From Microcebus murinus (lineage: Eukaryota; Chordata; Mammalia; Primates; Cheirogaleidae): a stretch of 64,000 bases of DNA. The stretch lies in assembly GCF_040939455.1 (NCBI RefSeq), contig NC_134108.1:5919501-5983500 (forward strand), given 5' to 3'. The stretch's first letter is position 1. Each line of letters starts with the position of its first letter. The notes under the pieces were generated by a model. That model made no database searches. It was not told the DNA's origin and was given only the letters and a program-made list of their open reading frames with translations. The translations under genes and the position numbers were made by a program. This document shows, one piece after another, positions 11,769 to 23,664 of this stretch.

Positions 11769-13720
11769 CCAGTTTGTATCCAGCATGAGAGAACCAGAGT
11801 TGCCTGAACATTTCTTCCTTTCCTGGTACCTAAACAACAGGAGTATTTTACCTTGAAAAAGGGTGGCAGTAAAAGCTGTAACTCATTTTATTCTTTCTTT
11901 ATATCATTTGAATGATATAAATGTTAATGAGCCTTTGTAAACGCAAGGCCTAAATATAATCGTGCCGGATTTATTTTTTTTCCCCTGTGCAGGATCTGTT
12001 GCAAAAGCCATACTGTGCTGCATTTTCTGGAGTGTGTCTTTTTCAAAATAACAGCTTTGATGTTCTTTTCACCTGAGACAAATCCTGCCAGGGGCTCTGT
12101 GCTCCAGAGCAGCCTTACAATAACAAAGCCTTGTGTGCAGGGAGCTGATGAAGATTTTGCCCTCAGGAAATAGTTTACACTCTCACGCTCTTGAGACAGC
12201 ATATAAATCAGAAGTAAAAACAGCAAAGCCCCCCCTCAAACTCAAATATTTTAAATTCACATTAAAAATATTTTGACAGTGTCTTCCAAGGATAACATGT
12301 CTGTTACAGACTTGCCCACACTCAGATTATGGCTGAGATGGGTCCTTTTCACTCTCATTGTCTATCAGGTATTTTTTTTTTAATATCCATCCGTTTCTGT
12401 ATTTACTGACATATTTATTTTCTTAGAAGGATACCGTAATCGCAGTGGGTCTCTTTGGTATTGGAGATATTACCAAGCAGTGAGTTCACAAAAATTCCTA
12501 TTGGATTTCACTGGATTAAGGAATCTACATATCAATAAGTGGCATCTATCCAAGTGCTATAAGTTGGGCTTATGATAAAACCCAGGAATGTAGAGCCTTT
12601 ATAACGTGCAGCGCTTTCCAACAAAACATTCATTCAGAAGGGCTTTATTCTTCCAGGAACCATGTGCCCTGGTGCTGTGCTACAATCCTAGCTCCCCGTT
12701 CATGCCCCATCAGGGTCATTCCCTGAAGAATCTCCTTCCTGATCCTTCCTGCCTGGGACACCAGGAGACACAGTCCTACCCAGAGGATCATATTATTTTG
12801 AGTTTCTGGCCCCTGATAGCCAAACTACCTGACCCTGGGTAGATCTGAGGTTCTTACTTACTCTAGACTAGCTGTACTCACTGTCTGGCCTCAAGACCCT
12901 CACTTTGACCCCAGCTGTACAGGAGGGCAGTCTTCCTGGTTTCCATCCCGACTTGATTTTACTTTGAAAAATATACAGTACTATCTTTTATGTTACAAAT
13001 AAAATAAATTTTATGTTTTAAGGCCCAGCTACCCAGTTCTGCCTGCCTGTTGCCTGTGCCCTGGTATGGCCTCGTATGTGCAAAATGACAGTTGGGTTGT
13101 CCTGCGGGGAGATGGTTCAGAGAGGTTGACTTACAGCCACAGAAAGTCAGATGCAGAAATAGGATTGTAGCTTCACATGTCATTTCTCACTGCCCTGTCT
13201 GTGCCCAAAATTTCTACCTTAAATATGAATGAATAATCAGAACCTGTCTGTCAGGTGCCCTCATCCTGGCCACACATGTGAGCAAAGATGCTTCTTATCA
13301 CACTTGGACCCAGGGCTGTCTAAAAACCAGTGTCAGTTTCTGTCTTGTCAGAAAATATAAAAGGAGGCCTTATTATGTGTTGTCTTTGCCTCTTAGTTCA
13401 TACCCACTGTTGATGAAAATCTGACTTGTACCTCAGAGCTTCCTAAGTCCCTGACTTCTGGGCCATCTCAGCCTCTGCTGCCCATAGCTTGTTGGCCCTT
13501 TGTGGGGAAGGGGAGGGGCAGGGCAAACTCTTGAGTATGTTCCATATTGCTGTTTCCTTTCACGGCTTTGCTTAGGTCTCACTACTTAATTGTAGGCCTT
13601 TTTCTACATTTCAAATATATGCAACTGATTATTTTTTTTTCTTTTGCAATCTGGCTACCTTGGCTCTTCATATTTTTTTGTACTAACTTTATAGGATAAT
13701 TTTAAGGATTAAATAAGGTA

Positions 13721-14200
13721 GTATATGTGAATTCGGATATAAACAAAGCTGCTGTAACAGGGACCTCGAAATACTCATGGCTTAATCTTGATAAGTGTTT
13801 AGTTCTCTCGCTTGTAACAGTCTGTGAAGTTGGTCTAGAACGAGTGTGTCATCTCCGTTGTGTCAGGGCCCTGGGTGCCTTCATTCTTGATTCATTGACA
13901 CACACCTAGTTTGTTGCCCTCATATGTGTGGTCAGATGTGAATTAACATCGATTCTTTGTTCCCAGCAAGGCAAGAGGAAGATGGGATGCTTCTTTACTT
14001 TTAAGGCTTTAACCTGGTAGTTACATACATGGTTTCTGCTCATATCCTATTGGTGAGACTTTAGCCAAATGGCCGCATCTAGCTTCAGTAGAGAAGAAAA
14101 ATATAGTCTTTAAGTAGATTGCCACATATCCAGCTAAAAATAATATTACTATAGTAGGAGAGAAAAAATATCCTGGGGTCAGCTATTCCTTCTTTTTAAA
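13721..14200. repeat. Possible old interspersed repeat, family not named
   Basis: The pattern 'GCTGCTGTAACA ... ATACTCATGGCTTAA ... CTGTAACAGTC' and the downstream blocks resemble a widespread old mammalian repeat (LTR or DNA type). I cannot name the family from memory and the boundaries are approximate. Confidence 0.35.
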
Positions 14201-15355
14201 GTGTGGAATGTGCTTAGCAGACGGTAATTACTAAAACATGTAGCTGTAATTAATAGAATTCCAAGTTCAAGTGCTCACATTTTCAATTCCCTTAAAACCA
14301 TGCCTACTTAAGACATTGCCAGTGGCTCATTTCCATTCTTCCATGCTCATCTGATTTTCTCAACCCCTACCATGAGATGAGGACTGGTGTCATTTCATGT
14401 TTCAGTTTCAAAGTATGAAACTGGGTATTCCATGAGAGAATTGGGCTTCAATGTCCTAGGACCTCCACTCGTGAACTCAGCTTCTCTCCAGCGTATCTTG
14501 AATGGTTGTAGTTATGTAACCTCTTTGGAAGAATGGGAAAACTACTCATTCAAATAATTTTCTGTGTTCTTTGGAAGATGAGGAACCCTGGTTGATAAAA
14601 CTAATATCTAGGGGAAAGAGACTTGATTCATAGATAGGTCCTGACATAATAAAAGTATGTTAAAATAGTCTCCATGTTCTAATGTAGCTTCCTTTCAAGC
14701 TCGTAGGCTTGGAAATCCAAATATTAGTGAACTCAGAAATCACTATTCTTCAGAGAGCTCAATCATGAGTGACAAACTCATTAGATGCCTTTGTTTAACA
14801 ACAAGAATACTGGTTGGTTAAACTAGAATAAGAACCAATACTAACACAGGGAGAAGATATATTTACTAAGCAACACATTCTCTACTGGTATATAAATGTT
14901 CTTGTATAGCTCAATTGTTATCCAGTGGTTATTTTATAGGCACAGAATCTACAAGGGTACTTAGTCGGATTATATAAAGGGGTGGTGTTGCAAAAACTGT
15001 GATACCTTGATACATCTGCCTGGGGCAGGTCATTATATGGTCCTCCAAAATGGTACATACTTGGGGCTTTGGCAATCTCTGGGGAGTTCCAGAGACACAT
15101 TGCTTAATTTTGTTTCCTTAGAATTTTCTTTTACATTATTGATGACTGTTCATCTCTCATTATTAATGAATTATTTCTTTGTACAAATACATTGCAATTA
15201 CCTTGATTGAAAGTTTTGTAGTTCAAATTATAACCTAGTAAGTAATGCCTCCCTGAATGTCAAGTTATCATGCCTATATATGAAATGATCACAAATGATA
15301 TTTTTAGTTATCCCTAATTTCATGTTTAAGAGTATAACTTTAAAATTAATTTTAA
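14201..15355. other. No recognised gene or repeat
   Basis: AT-rich, with overlapping short ORFs on both strands at 14918-15210 that show no motif. Nothing is assignable. Confidence 0.5.
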
Positions 15356-15500
15356 CATAATCTCAGCACTGCAGGAGGCTGAGGTAGGAGGATTACTTGA
15401 GCCCAAGAGTTCGAGGTTGCAGTGACCTATGGTTGCATCATTGCACTCCAACCTGGGAGACAGAGCAAGGCCATATCTCTAAAAATATAGAAACAATAAA
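15356..15500 (+). mobile_element. Old Alu right-arm or monomer (FRAM-like) fragment
   Basis: One 7SL-derived arm: 'GGAGGCTGAGGTAGGAGGAT', then 'GAGGTTGCAGTGACC', then 'CACTCCAACCTGGGAGACAG', ending in an A-rich tail. It is more diverged than the Alu at 3174 and lacks that Alu's linker. It may be a right arm of an AluJ-age dimer or a free monomer. Confidence 0.85.
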
Positions 15501-17490
15501 ATAAAAAATTTGGTTACAAGTACCCTGCTCTTGCCTTCATATACTAACTACACCTTAAACGAGTAAATTGATGCCGTCTTGAAAAGTTTACTTCCTACTT
15601 TATGATTAAAAAAATCTGTAAGATGTAATAAAATCATATTTAGTTGGGAATACAGAATGGTGAGAAGAGCTTGTCTTGCTGGGTTAGCTTTAAACTGATA
15701 TTCACACTGGGCTTATAAATTGCCAGTCTCTTTGCGGTGCTGGATGTCATATGAGTGCTCTGTATTTGTTCCCTTGAGGGAGTAATGTCCGTATAAAATC
15801 AACTAAAGAAAGGGATTGGAAATAGCCAATGTAGAAGTGAAATGATCCTGTGTCTTTTCAAAAAAAAAAAAAAAAAAAAAGAATACCGACTCAACTTTAT
15901 ATTTAGTATTATTACATGATATGCAAAAGGAGAAAGGTTTTCTTAACATATAATATACAACTCACAAGAAAAAACCTGGATATCACACAAAAAAGTATGT
16001 AGGACTATAACTCAAGGACTTAAGAATTAGGATGTTTTTCGCTTGATGTAACAGGCTCATTCATGTCACATAACAGGCTCAGAGACAAGAGAGGCTTTGG
16101 GGTTGAAGAACTAAATTGCTCAATGATATCAGCGTGGCCCAGACTGTCTCTCTATATTCGACTGTCTTCCGCTTGTGGTTGCTGGACAGCTACGTGTGTG
16201 CGATACATTACACACAGAGAGACAATTCACCCCAGTGCACACGTGCCCCCAGGCACGGTGGGCCTGACACAGAGTATAAAGCACATTAGGCTGAGCACAA
16301 AATAATGAGGTGCTCCTCACTTGTAGAAAATAAAGTTTCCCCCAGACAACCCAAATCACCATTTGGGGAAATCCCTATTTTTTTCATTCTGTGTATCTTT
16401 ATTCTGAATGAAATATTGTCTTTATGTGTTTGAACACTGGCAGGAACTGTTGACATCCAGGTCACCATTAGACAGCTAAGTGCTTACAGCAGCAAAAATT
16501 TAAAGCTGAAGAAAGGGGATTGCTTTATGTCTACACACATAAAAGGAAAATTGAAAGTGGTTATTACCCATCATCGTCGGAAGAGCAGAATTTCCTTAGC
16601 AAACTGTGTTCGAGTGCATACCTTGACTACAGGAAGTCAGCAGGGACTTTTCCTCATTGGAAACTTAATCCGCTCTCTCTTATAATTAGTGATTAAAAAC
16701 AAATGGCCAATGGGAGTTATGTGTGAAATCCTGAATACTTGATTAAGTTCTGAGAACTAAAAATGATGGATTGGTACTATGCTCCTCGTCCCTTAACGTG
16801 TTAGTCCTTTTATGTTTCTCCTCGCACTCGCACTCAATTGTAGCCTTAAGTCTTATTGAAAAAAAGGAGCAAATGTGGTTCTATCACCAAGGCCTGTCAG
16901 TGTTTATTGCCTATGGGGCATATTTATCTATAAAGCTGGATGCCACGAATAATAGAAATATAGCCAAGTCAGAGCTAAAACCCGAGATTGCAGGATAATA
17001 TATTCACCTTAGCCCTTTGGAGTATAGGATAATAGACTTTTATGAAGAGCAAAAAGCACTTCCACTGACCTGGATGCTGTTTTTGAGATGCCAGTGGTCA
17101 AATAGGACATATATATTTAAACAGCCTTGCTGCTGTTTACTTAATAAAAATTGGCTCCAGTAATGCAAAAGTCTAGGAAAAGACATTTCTTCTGATAGCA
17201 AATATACTAAAAGTAAGCCATATCAAAGGTGCTAATTTGACCATTATGCAACAATAACACAAAAATTCATAAAGAATTTATTTTGAGGTTTTGTTTTATT
17301 TTATTTTTACCTTTGCTATATCTCCTTTCATCAAATTAAAACCTACTCGTCCTTCAAGCACTCGCCAAAATCATCACATCATTTTCCCCGATGCTTTTCA
17401 TGATTGCCCTTTATCCTAAATCAGAGTGTGTTTATTTGTTTATTTATTCACTTCTTTACTGCCACTCTGGTTTCCCTAAAAGGTAGTGTT
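15501..17490. other. No recognised gene or repeat
   Basis: It contains a 21-base A run at 15860-15880. ORFs of 60-80 codons overlap on both strands at 16063-16470 without motifs. I cannot assign this stretch. Confidence 0.45.
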
Positions 17491-17495
17491 GAGAA

Positions 17496-17682
17496 AAGGG
17501 TTGCCAGATGTAGCAAGCAATTATACAGGATGCCCTGTTAAATTGATACTTCAGATAACTAACAAGTATTTTTTTAGTATAAGTATGTTCCATGCAATAT
17601 TTGGGCTGCACTAAAATATTATATGTTGCATGTCTGAAATTCAAATTTAATTGAACTTTGCTTATTTTATCTGGCAACCCTT
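17496..17682. mobile_element. Palindromic non-autonomous DNA transposon (MER53-like; name tentative)
   Basis: A 187-bp element whose ends are a perfect 14-bp inverted repeat: AAGGGTTGCCAGAT at 17496-17509 and its complement at 17669-17682. The two halves remain roughly complementary inward, so the element could fold as one long imperfect hairpin. This is the layout of miniature inverted-repeat elements. The ends and the internal 'TTAGTATAAGTATGTTCC' word match a common old mammalian palindromic family I recall as MER53. It has no coding sequence. Confidence 0.75.
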
Positions 17683-17957
17683 CCTGGTGGCTGTGAAGAC
17701 TGAAGAACAGTTAAAATGCTCTTGCAATATTCTAGGAGATGGAGACCTCAAACAAAGTGGTGATCAGTTAATAGAAAGGATGAACCAAAAAACATATTCA
17801 GGATGTAAAATTAACAGAAATTGGTAACTGATGAAGCATTAATGGATGAAGGTGAATGGTGAGCATTCTGGTTTGGATGATCAGGTAGATGACTTTTTCA
17901 ACCATTGTACTTTTCCCTTTTATCTTTTTTTTTTTTTTTTTTTTGGTCTATATAATC

Positions 17958-18152
17958 CAGGCGTCCTCAAACTATGGCCCGCTGGCCACATATGGGCTGC
18001 CTAGCACATTTATCTGGCCCCCCAGGTGTTTTTGCCGGGGTTGCCTACTCATGAGAAGTACTTAGTAGCCAACTCATCCCGGGCCCACAGTGCGAACTCT
18101 CCAATGGTCTGAGGGACAGTGAACTGGTCCCCTGTTTTAAAAAAGGTTATGA
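17958..18152 (+). mobile_element. hAT-like non-autonomous element, copy 1 (decayed right end)
   Basis: It starts CAGGCGTCCTCAAACT and shares its whole interior with the copy at 45810-46017: 'GGTGTTTTTGCC', then a CTGCCT/TTGCCT block, 'AGCCAACTCATCCCGGGCCC', 'CACAGTGCG', and a CCCCTGTTT end block. The right inverted repeat is degraded. It has no ORF. The short terminal repeats beginning CAG and the size suggest a hAT-type MITE, but the superfamily is an inference. Confidence 0.75.
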
Positions 18153-18194
18153 ATAATTTTACTCAGTATTTATTGTTACTAACATCTTGAACTA

Positions 18195-18320
18195 GCAATA
18201 GCATGTGATTAGGAATGCAGCTCTGGCGTTAGGCTGCCTGGATCACTTCTCAGCGCTGCTCGGTCTCCCTAGATCTCTGGTCGCAGATTTCTGTGTTAAA
18301 AATAATACTGGAAATGTGTG
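18195..18320 (+). mobile_element. MIR SINE fragment
   Basis: It matches the MIR 5' and core region: 'GCAGCTCTGGCGTTAGGCTG', then 'CCTGGATCACTTCTCAGC'. Divergence is high, as expected for MIR. Confidence 0.55.
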
Positions 18321-18469
18321 CCATAAAATTGATTACCACTGCCTCTTATGATTTTTGTTTTCTATTTTTTTATCTGTAGTTTTTAAATTTTTAATACATA
18401 CATACATATATATAACCTTTCGATAAGAATTTTTAAGAGGCTCCTGTTTTTTGTTTGAATTAAAAAGTA

Positions 18470-19162
18470 TTATTTTATAAGCTTTATTGAGGTATAATTT
18501 ATATGCAAAAGTTATGCATATTTAATGTACAAACGTTGGTGTCTAGATAATCCACGATAGCATCAGCACCATGAAATATTAAACATATCCATCACCTCCA
18601 CAAATTTTTCTGTGTTTTTTTTGTGTTCTCGTGTTTGTTGTTTTCTGTGTACGGTAATGACATTTAGCATGAAATATATTGTCTTTACATATTTTAAAGT
18701 GCACGATACCATAATATTGGATCATTAGCTATAAATAGGTGCTATACTGTGTAGAAGATTTCTAGAACTTATTCGTCTTGCATAACTGAAACTTTATACC
18801 TGTTGAGCAACGATTCCCCATTTCCTGCTTTCTACAGCACCTGGTAACCACCAATCTGTTCTCTGCTTCTGTGAGTTCGGTTATGTTAGATACCTCATAT
18901 AATTACGGAATCAGGGAGTCTTTGTCCTTCTGCGACTGGCTTATTTCACTTACCATAATATCCTCTAGGATCATTCCTGTTATTGTAAATGGTGGGATTT
19001 ACCTTTTTTTTTAAGAAGGCTGGATAACATTCCATTGTGTGTGTGTGTGTGTTTTTTCTTTATCCATTTATGGTTGATGAATTGGGTTGTTTCCATATCT
19101 TGCCTATTGTGAATAATGCTGCAACGAACATGCAGGTACAGATGTCTCCAAATATTGGAACG
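18470..19162 (-). mobile_element. L1M 3' end, antisense
   Basis: It begins with the antisense of an L1M 3' UTR ('TTGAGGTATAATTTATATGC' area) and passes 18590, 18820-19000 and 19060-19140 into the ORF2 C-terminal region. The last 60 bases are the antisense of the region coding the end of ORF2p. It meets a second L1 in the opposite orientation at about 19165. Confidence 0.8.
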
Positions 19163-19164
19163 AT

Positions 19165-20235
19165 TGGATATTCATATACAGAAACAGAAAAGCTTTGATG
19201 CAGTTCTTGCACTATATGCAAATATTAACTCAAAAGGGATTGTAGACTTAAATATAATACCCCAAAGTATAAAACTTCTAAAAGAAAGCATAGATGGATA
19301 TTTTTGTGACCTTGGGTTAGGCAAAGATTTTTTTAGATTATGACACCAAAAAGCATAATCCATTTTTTAAAAGATAAATTAGACTCCGTAAAAATAACTG
19401 TTGCTCTTTGAGAAATGCTAAGATCATGAAAAGGTAAGCTGAGGACTAGAGAAAACACTCACAAATCATGTCTGACAAAGGATTTTATCCATTATATATG
19501 AAGAACTCCAGAGACCCCAAAATAAATAAAAATGTGTACAAGATTTATTAGACACCTCACCAAAAGATATGAAGATATCAAGTAAGCACATGACTAGGTA
19601 TTCTATATCATTAGTCGGTATGGAAGTGCAAATTAAAACTACAATGAGGTACCACTATCCAATATTAGAATGGCAACTGGAAAAATCAAACGACCACAAC
19701 GAACAAATATGTGAAGCGACTAGAGCTACTGGTGGAAATGCAAAGTGGCACCGCCATTTAAAGACATACTCACCGGGGGAGCCCAACTTTCCCATTCCCA
19801 GATATTTACCCAAGTGAAAGGAAAACTTCTCTTCACACAAAACCCTATGCACTATGTTTAAAGTAACTGTATTTGTAATAACCAAAACCAGAAAAAAAAC
19901 TAATTGTTCTTCAACTGGTGAAGGGAATATATACCATAATACACCTATAAAATGGACTACTAACCAGCAATAAAAAGGAATGAACTATGGATATTTGCAA
20001 AACATTAAGGGCAAAACTATAGGGACAGTAAACAGATCAGTAGCCACCAGGGGCCGGAGGTGGGGATAGGAGTTGACCACAAAGAAGCACAAGGGAATTT
20101 GGGGAGTGATGGGACTGTCTATATCTTGATTCTGATGGTAGTTATACAATGGTATTCATTTGTCAAAATTTGCATAACAATATACTAGAAAGGATGAGTT
20201 TTAGCTTATGTAAACTACACTTTAATGAAAAATGG
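19165..20235 (+). mobile_element. L1M 3' part, sense
   Basis: It runs from the late ORF2 region through to the 3' UTR, ending in the A-rich 20220-20240 stretch. Recognisable blocks are 19240-19345, 19430-19500, 19630-19790 and 19930-20110. It has several frameshifts and stops. Its ORF2 end overlaps in content with the antisense L1 just to its left, so the two are separate insertions rather than one element inverted by twin priming. Confidence 0.8.
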
Positions 20236-20849
20236 AAAATTTTAATTAATTTAAAAGGCACATAGTATCACTGGCATTATTATGCAATTAGGTTTATCAT
20301 AGATAAATGGAAAAAGGACCAAGACAACATGTTGCAATTTGAGTAATGAATTCATAAGTGAGATAAAATGAGATAGAGAATACAGGAGGCAGACTGTTGA
20401 AGGCAGAAAATGATGAGTTGTATATTGGATCATTTTGTTTGTATTAACCGTGAAATATTCAAATGGAGAACAATAGCTCCATCTTGTATATTCTCATAGC
20501 ACATAGCTTGTTGCTATATTTAACATTTCTGTAATTCTGCTTTGTTTTCTGGCTATTTGACATATTTGTTTCCCCATTGACATTATAACCTGAGAGAAGG
20601 AACTGAGTTTTACTTATATTTACTTGTCTATACAATTAAAAATTTTTTTAAACAAAAGCTATTTTTGTTTAAAAATTATCATGATTAAATGATGGTTTGC
20701 AGTTCTTGGCTTCTAGGATTAATTCAACTGATCTATTTGTTAAGTCTTATCTCTCCCAACCTGCATCATCTTCTACACTTCCATTTATAATAATCTTGAG
20801 ACTTTCACTCAATCTAATAAAGGGATCTTTACCAAGTGAACGGTCACCA
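20236..20849. other. No recognised gene or repeat
   Basis: AT-rich and without motifs. The minus-strand ORF at 20251-20433 has no recognisable feature. Confidence 0.5.
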
Positions 20850-21620
20850 TTCTTTCTTTGACGTCACTTGGAGCACAACAATGTATCAGCCGCTGTGCTG
20901 GGCACAGGTGGTATGAGTTCAAGGACATTGGCTTAGTTTACATGGGGCTCAAGACAAAGTGGAGACAGCAATAACAATCCAGTCACCTGTGTGATAAAAG
21001 AAGCATGAATGTAGTTTATGGAACTGGAAAGACAAGGCACCTAACAGCCTGGGTGGTGTGGTCAGAGGTTTATAAAAGAGAGTAACCCCTGCCATGAATG
21101 TTGAAGAAGGATCTGGGGTTATCCACATTGCACAGGGATAAAAGGGCATAAGAGACAGAAAGAGAGAGAGCTTTCAACAGAGCACGGACGCTGAGAAGCC
21201 ATGGGGTTTGGGAAACTGGAGGTGGTTCAGCACAGTGAAAGCAAAAGTTTGGTGAGGAAACGTGGAGAGATGAGGGGGCAGCCATGTTGTGAGAGTCCAC
21301 GCGGTGGGGGTGGAGCAGGCAAGATGGGTGACTGACTGAGCACAGACTGACGGCAAGATGGCAGTTGGGGAGCCTGGGTTCTGGTTCGGGTGTCTGAGTG
21401 TACGGCGATGCCAGTCATTAAGGCAGGAAAGAGCGGATTCAGAGACCAGGGAGGTGAGATTGGCTTTGGGCATGGGCGGTTTTCTAGGGCTGCCCTGAAG
21501 GCAGTGGAGTGTGCGCACCAGGAACTCAGGGAAGTGGTCGAATGTGTGTGTACCAACAACTCCTCCTCGTCCTTCAAGTCTCACCTTGGCTGCTGTGTCT
21601 GGTGAGAAGTCGTGAGTATG
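20850..21620 (-). mobile_element. L2 LINE, antisense (approximate limits)
   Basis: The left part (20875-20960) is the antisense of the L2 3' end ('CTGTGCTGGGCAC'), followed by typical antisense L2 3' UTR words and a G-rich plus strand that fits antisense L2 further upstream. The overlapping minus-strand ORFs of 116 and 136 codons at 21174-21584 fall here; they are rich in P, S, L and H, lack domain motifs, and are probably chance reading of L2-derived sequence. The stretch at 21130-21620 is less certain than the left end. Confidence 0.5.
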
Positions 21621-21634
21621 GGTTCATTTAATAA

Positions 21635-21990
21635 AACACTGTGACCAGCTGCTGTGTGCTAGGCAGTGTTATTGGCGCTGGTGAGACAAGTGAAGTAAAT
21701 ATTATCCCTGTCATCAAAGAACTTAACAAAAACTCACAAATGGAATGAGGGAGACATAAAATAAATAAGAGGCAGTATTCAGAAATCGAGATAGGAGCCC
21801 TGAGAAAGTAACCCATGTGAGATGATAAGAGAATAATGGGGCACTTTAGATAAGGAGCCTCGGGAAGGCCATGCTGAGGGAACCCTTTAAGCTGACACTT
21901 GGAGGACTCTAAGGAGCTGGTCGTGTCCAGGCCAAGGAAACGGCACGCCAGCCAGTGGACGTGGGAATGTAAAGGGTCAGGATGGAAAAG
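21635..21990 (-). mobile_element. Second L2 LINE 3' region, antisense
   Basis: It starts again at an L2 3' end ('GTGTGCTAGGCAGTG'), then the 'CATCAAAGAACTTAA' block and the 'GGGAAGGCCATGCTGAGG' block, in the order expected of an antisense L2. Because it restarts at the 3' end, it is a separate copy from the L2 just upstream. Confidence 0.7.
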
Positions 21991-22140
21991 AGCCCACAGT
22001 TAAGCACCCACAGGTTTTCATTGCCCAAATTAGTGAAAAATTATATAGTAAAAATTATTAAATGTGAAATGCCTGATTTCCTTAAGTACTAAGTTTGACA
22101 GTTGATATCTCTGACATTCACTTTGATACCCTTGGTTCAT

Positions 22141-22188
22141 GTGTGCGTGTGCATGTGCGTGTGTGTGTGTGTGTGTGCGTGTGTGTGA
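22141..22188. repeat. (TG)n microsatellite with CG interruptions
   Basis: An impure GT repeat next to the left edge of the mariner remnant. Confidence 0.9.
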
Positions 22189-22224
22189 AGGTGCATCCTC
22201 AGTCTTTCGAACATAGGTGTGGCT

Positions 22225-23395
22225 TGTGATTATTTTTCAAAATTTTTTAGAGCAATTTTTGTGAAACCACGGTTAAGTCAAAATTTATGTTATTTTCAAA
22301 TATGAGTTCTATCATGGAACCAGTACAGTGCAAATCGCTCAAAATACCAAAAAAATGTTTAGGAAGGATGTGGCTAAGGAATGCACAGTATGACAGTGGT
22401 TTGAAAAGTTGTGTTTTGGTGATTTTGATCTTGAAAATGAGCCATGTGGGTGAGCTGAGACCAAGGTGGACAATGATGAGCTGAAGGCTGCAGTGGACAC
22501 GAATCTATCTCAACCTATGCGTGAATTAGCAGCAAGGTTTGATGTAACTATTCCAACAGTATTGGACCATTTGAAACAAATGGCAAGGTAAAGAAGCTGG
22601 ATAGATGGGTTCTGCATGAATTCAGTGAGCGTCAGGAAAGGAATTGTCTTGACGCTTGCCTTTCTTTGCTGTCACAACATAAAAGTGAATCATTTCTATA
22701 CCATGTTGTTATGTGTGATGAAAAAATGGATTCTTTTTGACAATTGAAAGCATTCAGCACAATGGTTGGATAAAGATGAAATGCCAAAACACAGTCCAAA
22801 CCAAAATAATCATCAAAAAAAGCTAATGGTGTCCATTTGGTGGTCCAGCACTGGTATTATCCACTACAGCTACATGAAACCTGGTCAGTCTATTACAGAG
22901 GATGTCTACTGCAACCAATTGGATGATGAGGATGCTTGCAGTGAAGCAGCTGAGATTGGTCAACAGAGACAGCCCAATCCTCTTGCAAGACAACGCTTGA
23001 CCACATGTCACACAAACAACGCTGCTCAAATGACAACAACTGGACTTAGAAACTCTCAGTCATCCACCCTAGTTTCCAGACCTTGCACCAACTGACTACC
23101 ACTTCTTCCAGGCTTTGGACCACTTCTTGCAAGGAAAAATATTCAATTATCAATAAGCTGTGGAAAACACCTTTTGTGATTTCATCTCACCTCTCGCTCT
23201 CCGGGCTTCTTCGCTGCTGGCATAAACAAGCTGCCATTAAGATGGCAAAACTGTGTTGATAGTGTAGGCGCATGCTTTGATGAATTGGACTGCTTCTTGT
23301 TTGAGATACAACAAACTAAACTTTTGACTTGAAACTGGACATCTCATGTTTAATGACCTATACAAGAAATAAAATTCAAATTATGCACAGTATAT
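22225..23395 (+). pseudogene. Decayed mariner transposon with transposase pseudogene
   Basis: Spread over the plus-strand frames is a mariner (Tc1/mariner) transposase. The N-terminal DNA-binding part is at about 22287-22590, with 'ELAARFDVTIPTVLDHLKQ' in the helix-turn-helix region. The catalytic part follows, with 'CDEKW' near 22710, 'MVSIWWSSTGIIHYSYMKPG' near 22826, 'LDRWVLHEF' before it, 'LQDNA'-type codons near 22985 and a 'PDLAPTDYHFF' end near 23080-23110. The codons for the three catalytic aspartates (DD34D pattern) are still readable, but frameshifts and stops (for example before 22750 and after 22925) kill the gene. It resembles the cecropia-type mariners that include Hsmar1, though not obviously Hsmar1 itself. 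Clean terminal inverted repeats were not recognised. The limits are approximate. Confidence 0.88.
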
Positions 23396-23664
23396 GATAA
23401 AATGTTGGAAAATGTTCTTAGAAAGGTTAGTGGAAATTAGTTTTTTAAAGGATACATTTCCATCAAAAGCTGATGTACGTGATGGTCCTCATTTTGGGAA
23501 ATTTGAGACAGGACAGATATATAATGGAATGAAGGGAGCTCCTAATTGAACCTAAACCACAGTAAGAAAAGAAAAACAAATCCTAGGTGGGGCTAGGATT
23601 TCATAGGGACTAAAGAAATGATTTAGGGATCATTTCTAAATGATTTCTTAGGAACTAATATTAA
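23396..23664. other. No recognised gene or repeat
   Basis: A short AT-rich spacer between the mariner and a MIR. Near 23597-23650 the word ATGATTT...AGG is repeated, giving a small imperfect direct repeat. Confidence 0.5.

Larger units (their letters stand above)
10346..13720. other. No gene recognised; one large microsatellite and a small hairpin
   Basis: Apart from the CT/CA microsatellite at 10755-10834 and the inverted repeat at 11745-11768, I see no assignable element. The stretch at 11220-11420 and the one at 12600-12850 have somewhat higher GC and could hold old repeat or conserved non-coding sequence. Nothing supports an exon. Confidence 0.45.

Noticed and set aside
19150..19175. U6-like words ('AATATTGGAACGATTGG')
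   Set aside because: The match is limited to a few bases at the junction of two L1 pieces; no U6 body is present.
18470..20235. Single L1 with a twin-primed 5' inversion
   Set aside because: Both halves contain the ORF2 end and 3' UTR region, whereas an inverted 5' part should come from upstream of the sense part.
21174..21584. Overlapping 136- and 116-codon minus-strand ORFs as a gene
   Set aside because: They lie in or beside L2-derived sequence, are low in motif content, and are open in two frames at once, which is typical of GC-rich non-coding DNA.
22766..23095. Mariner transposase as a functional or domesticated gene (SETMAR-like)
   Set aside because: The frame is broken several times, there is no SET-domain exon nearby, and the ORF loses the transposase frame after about 50 codons.
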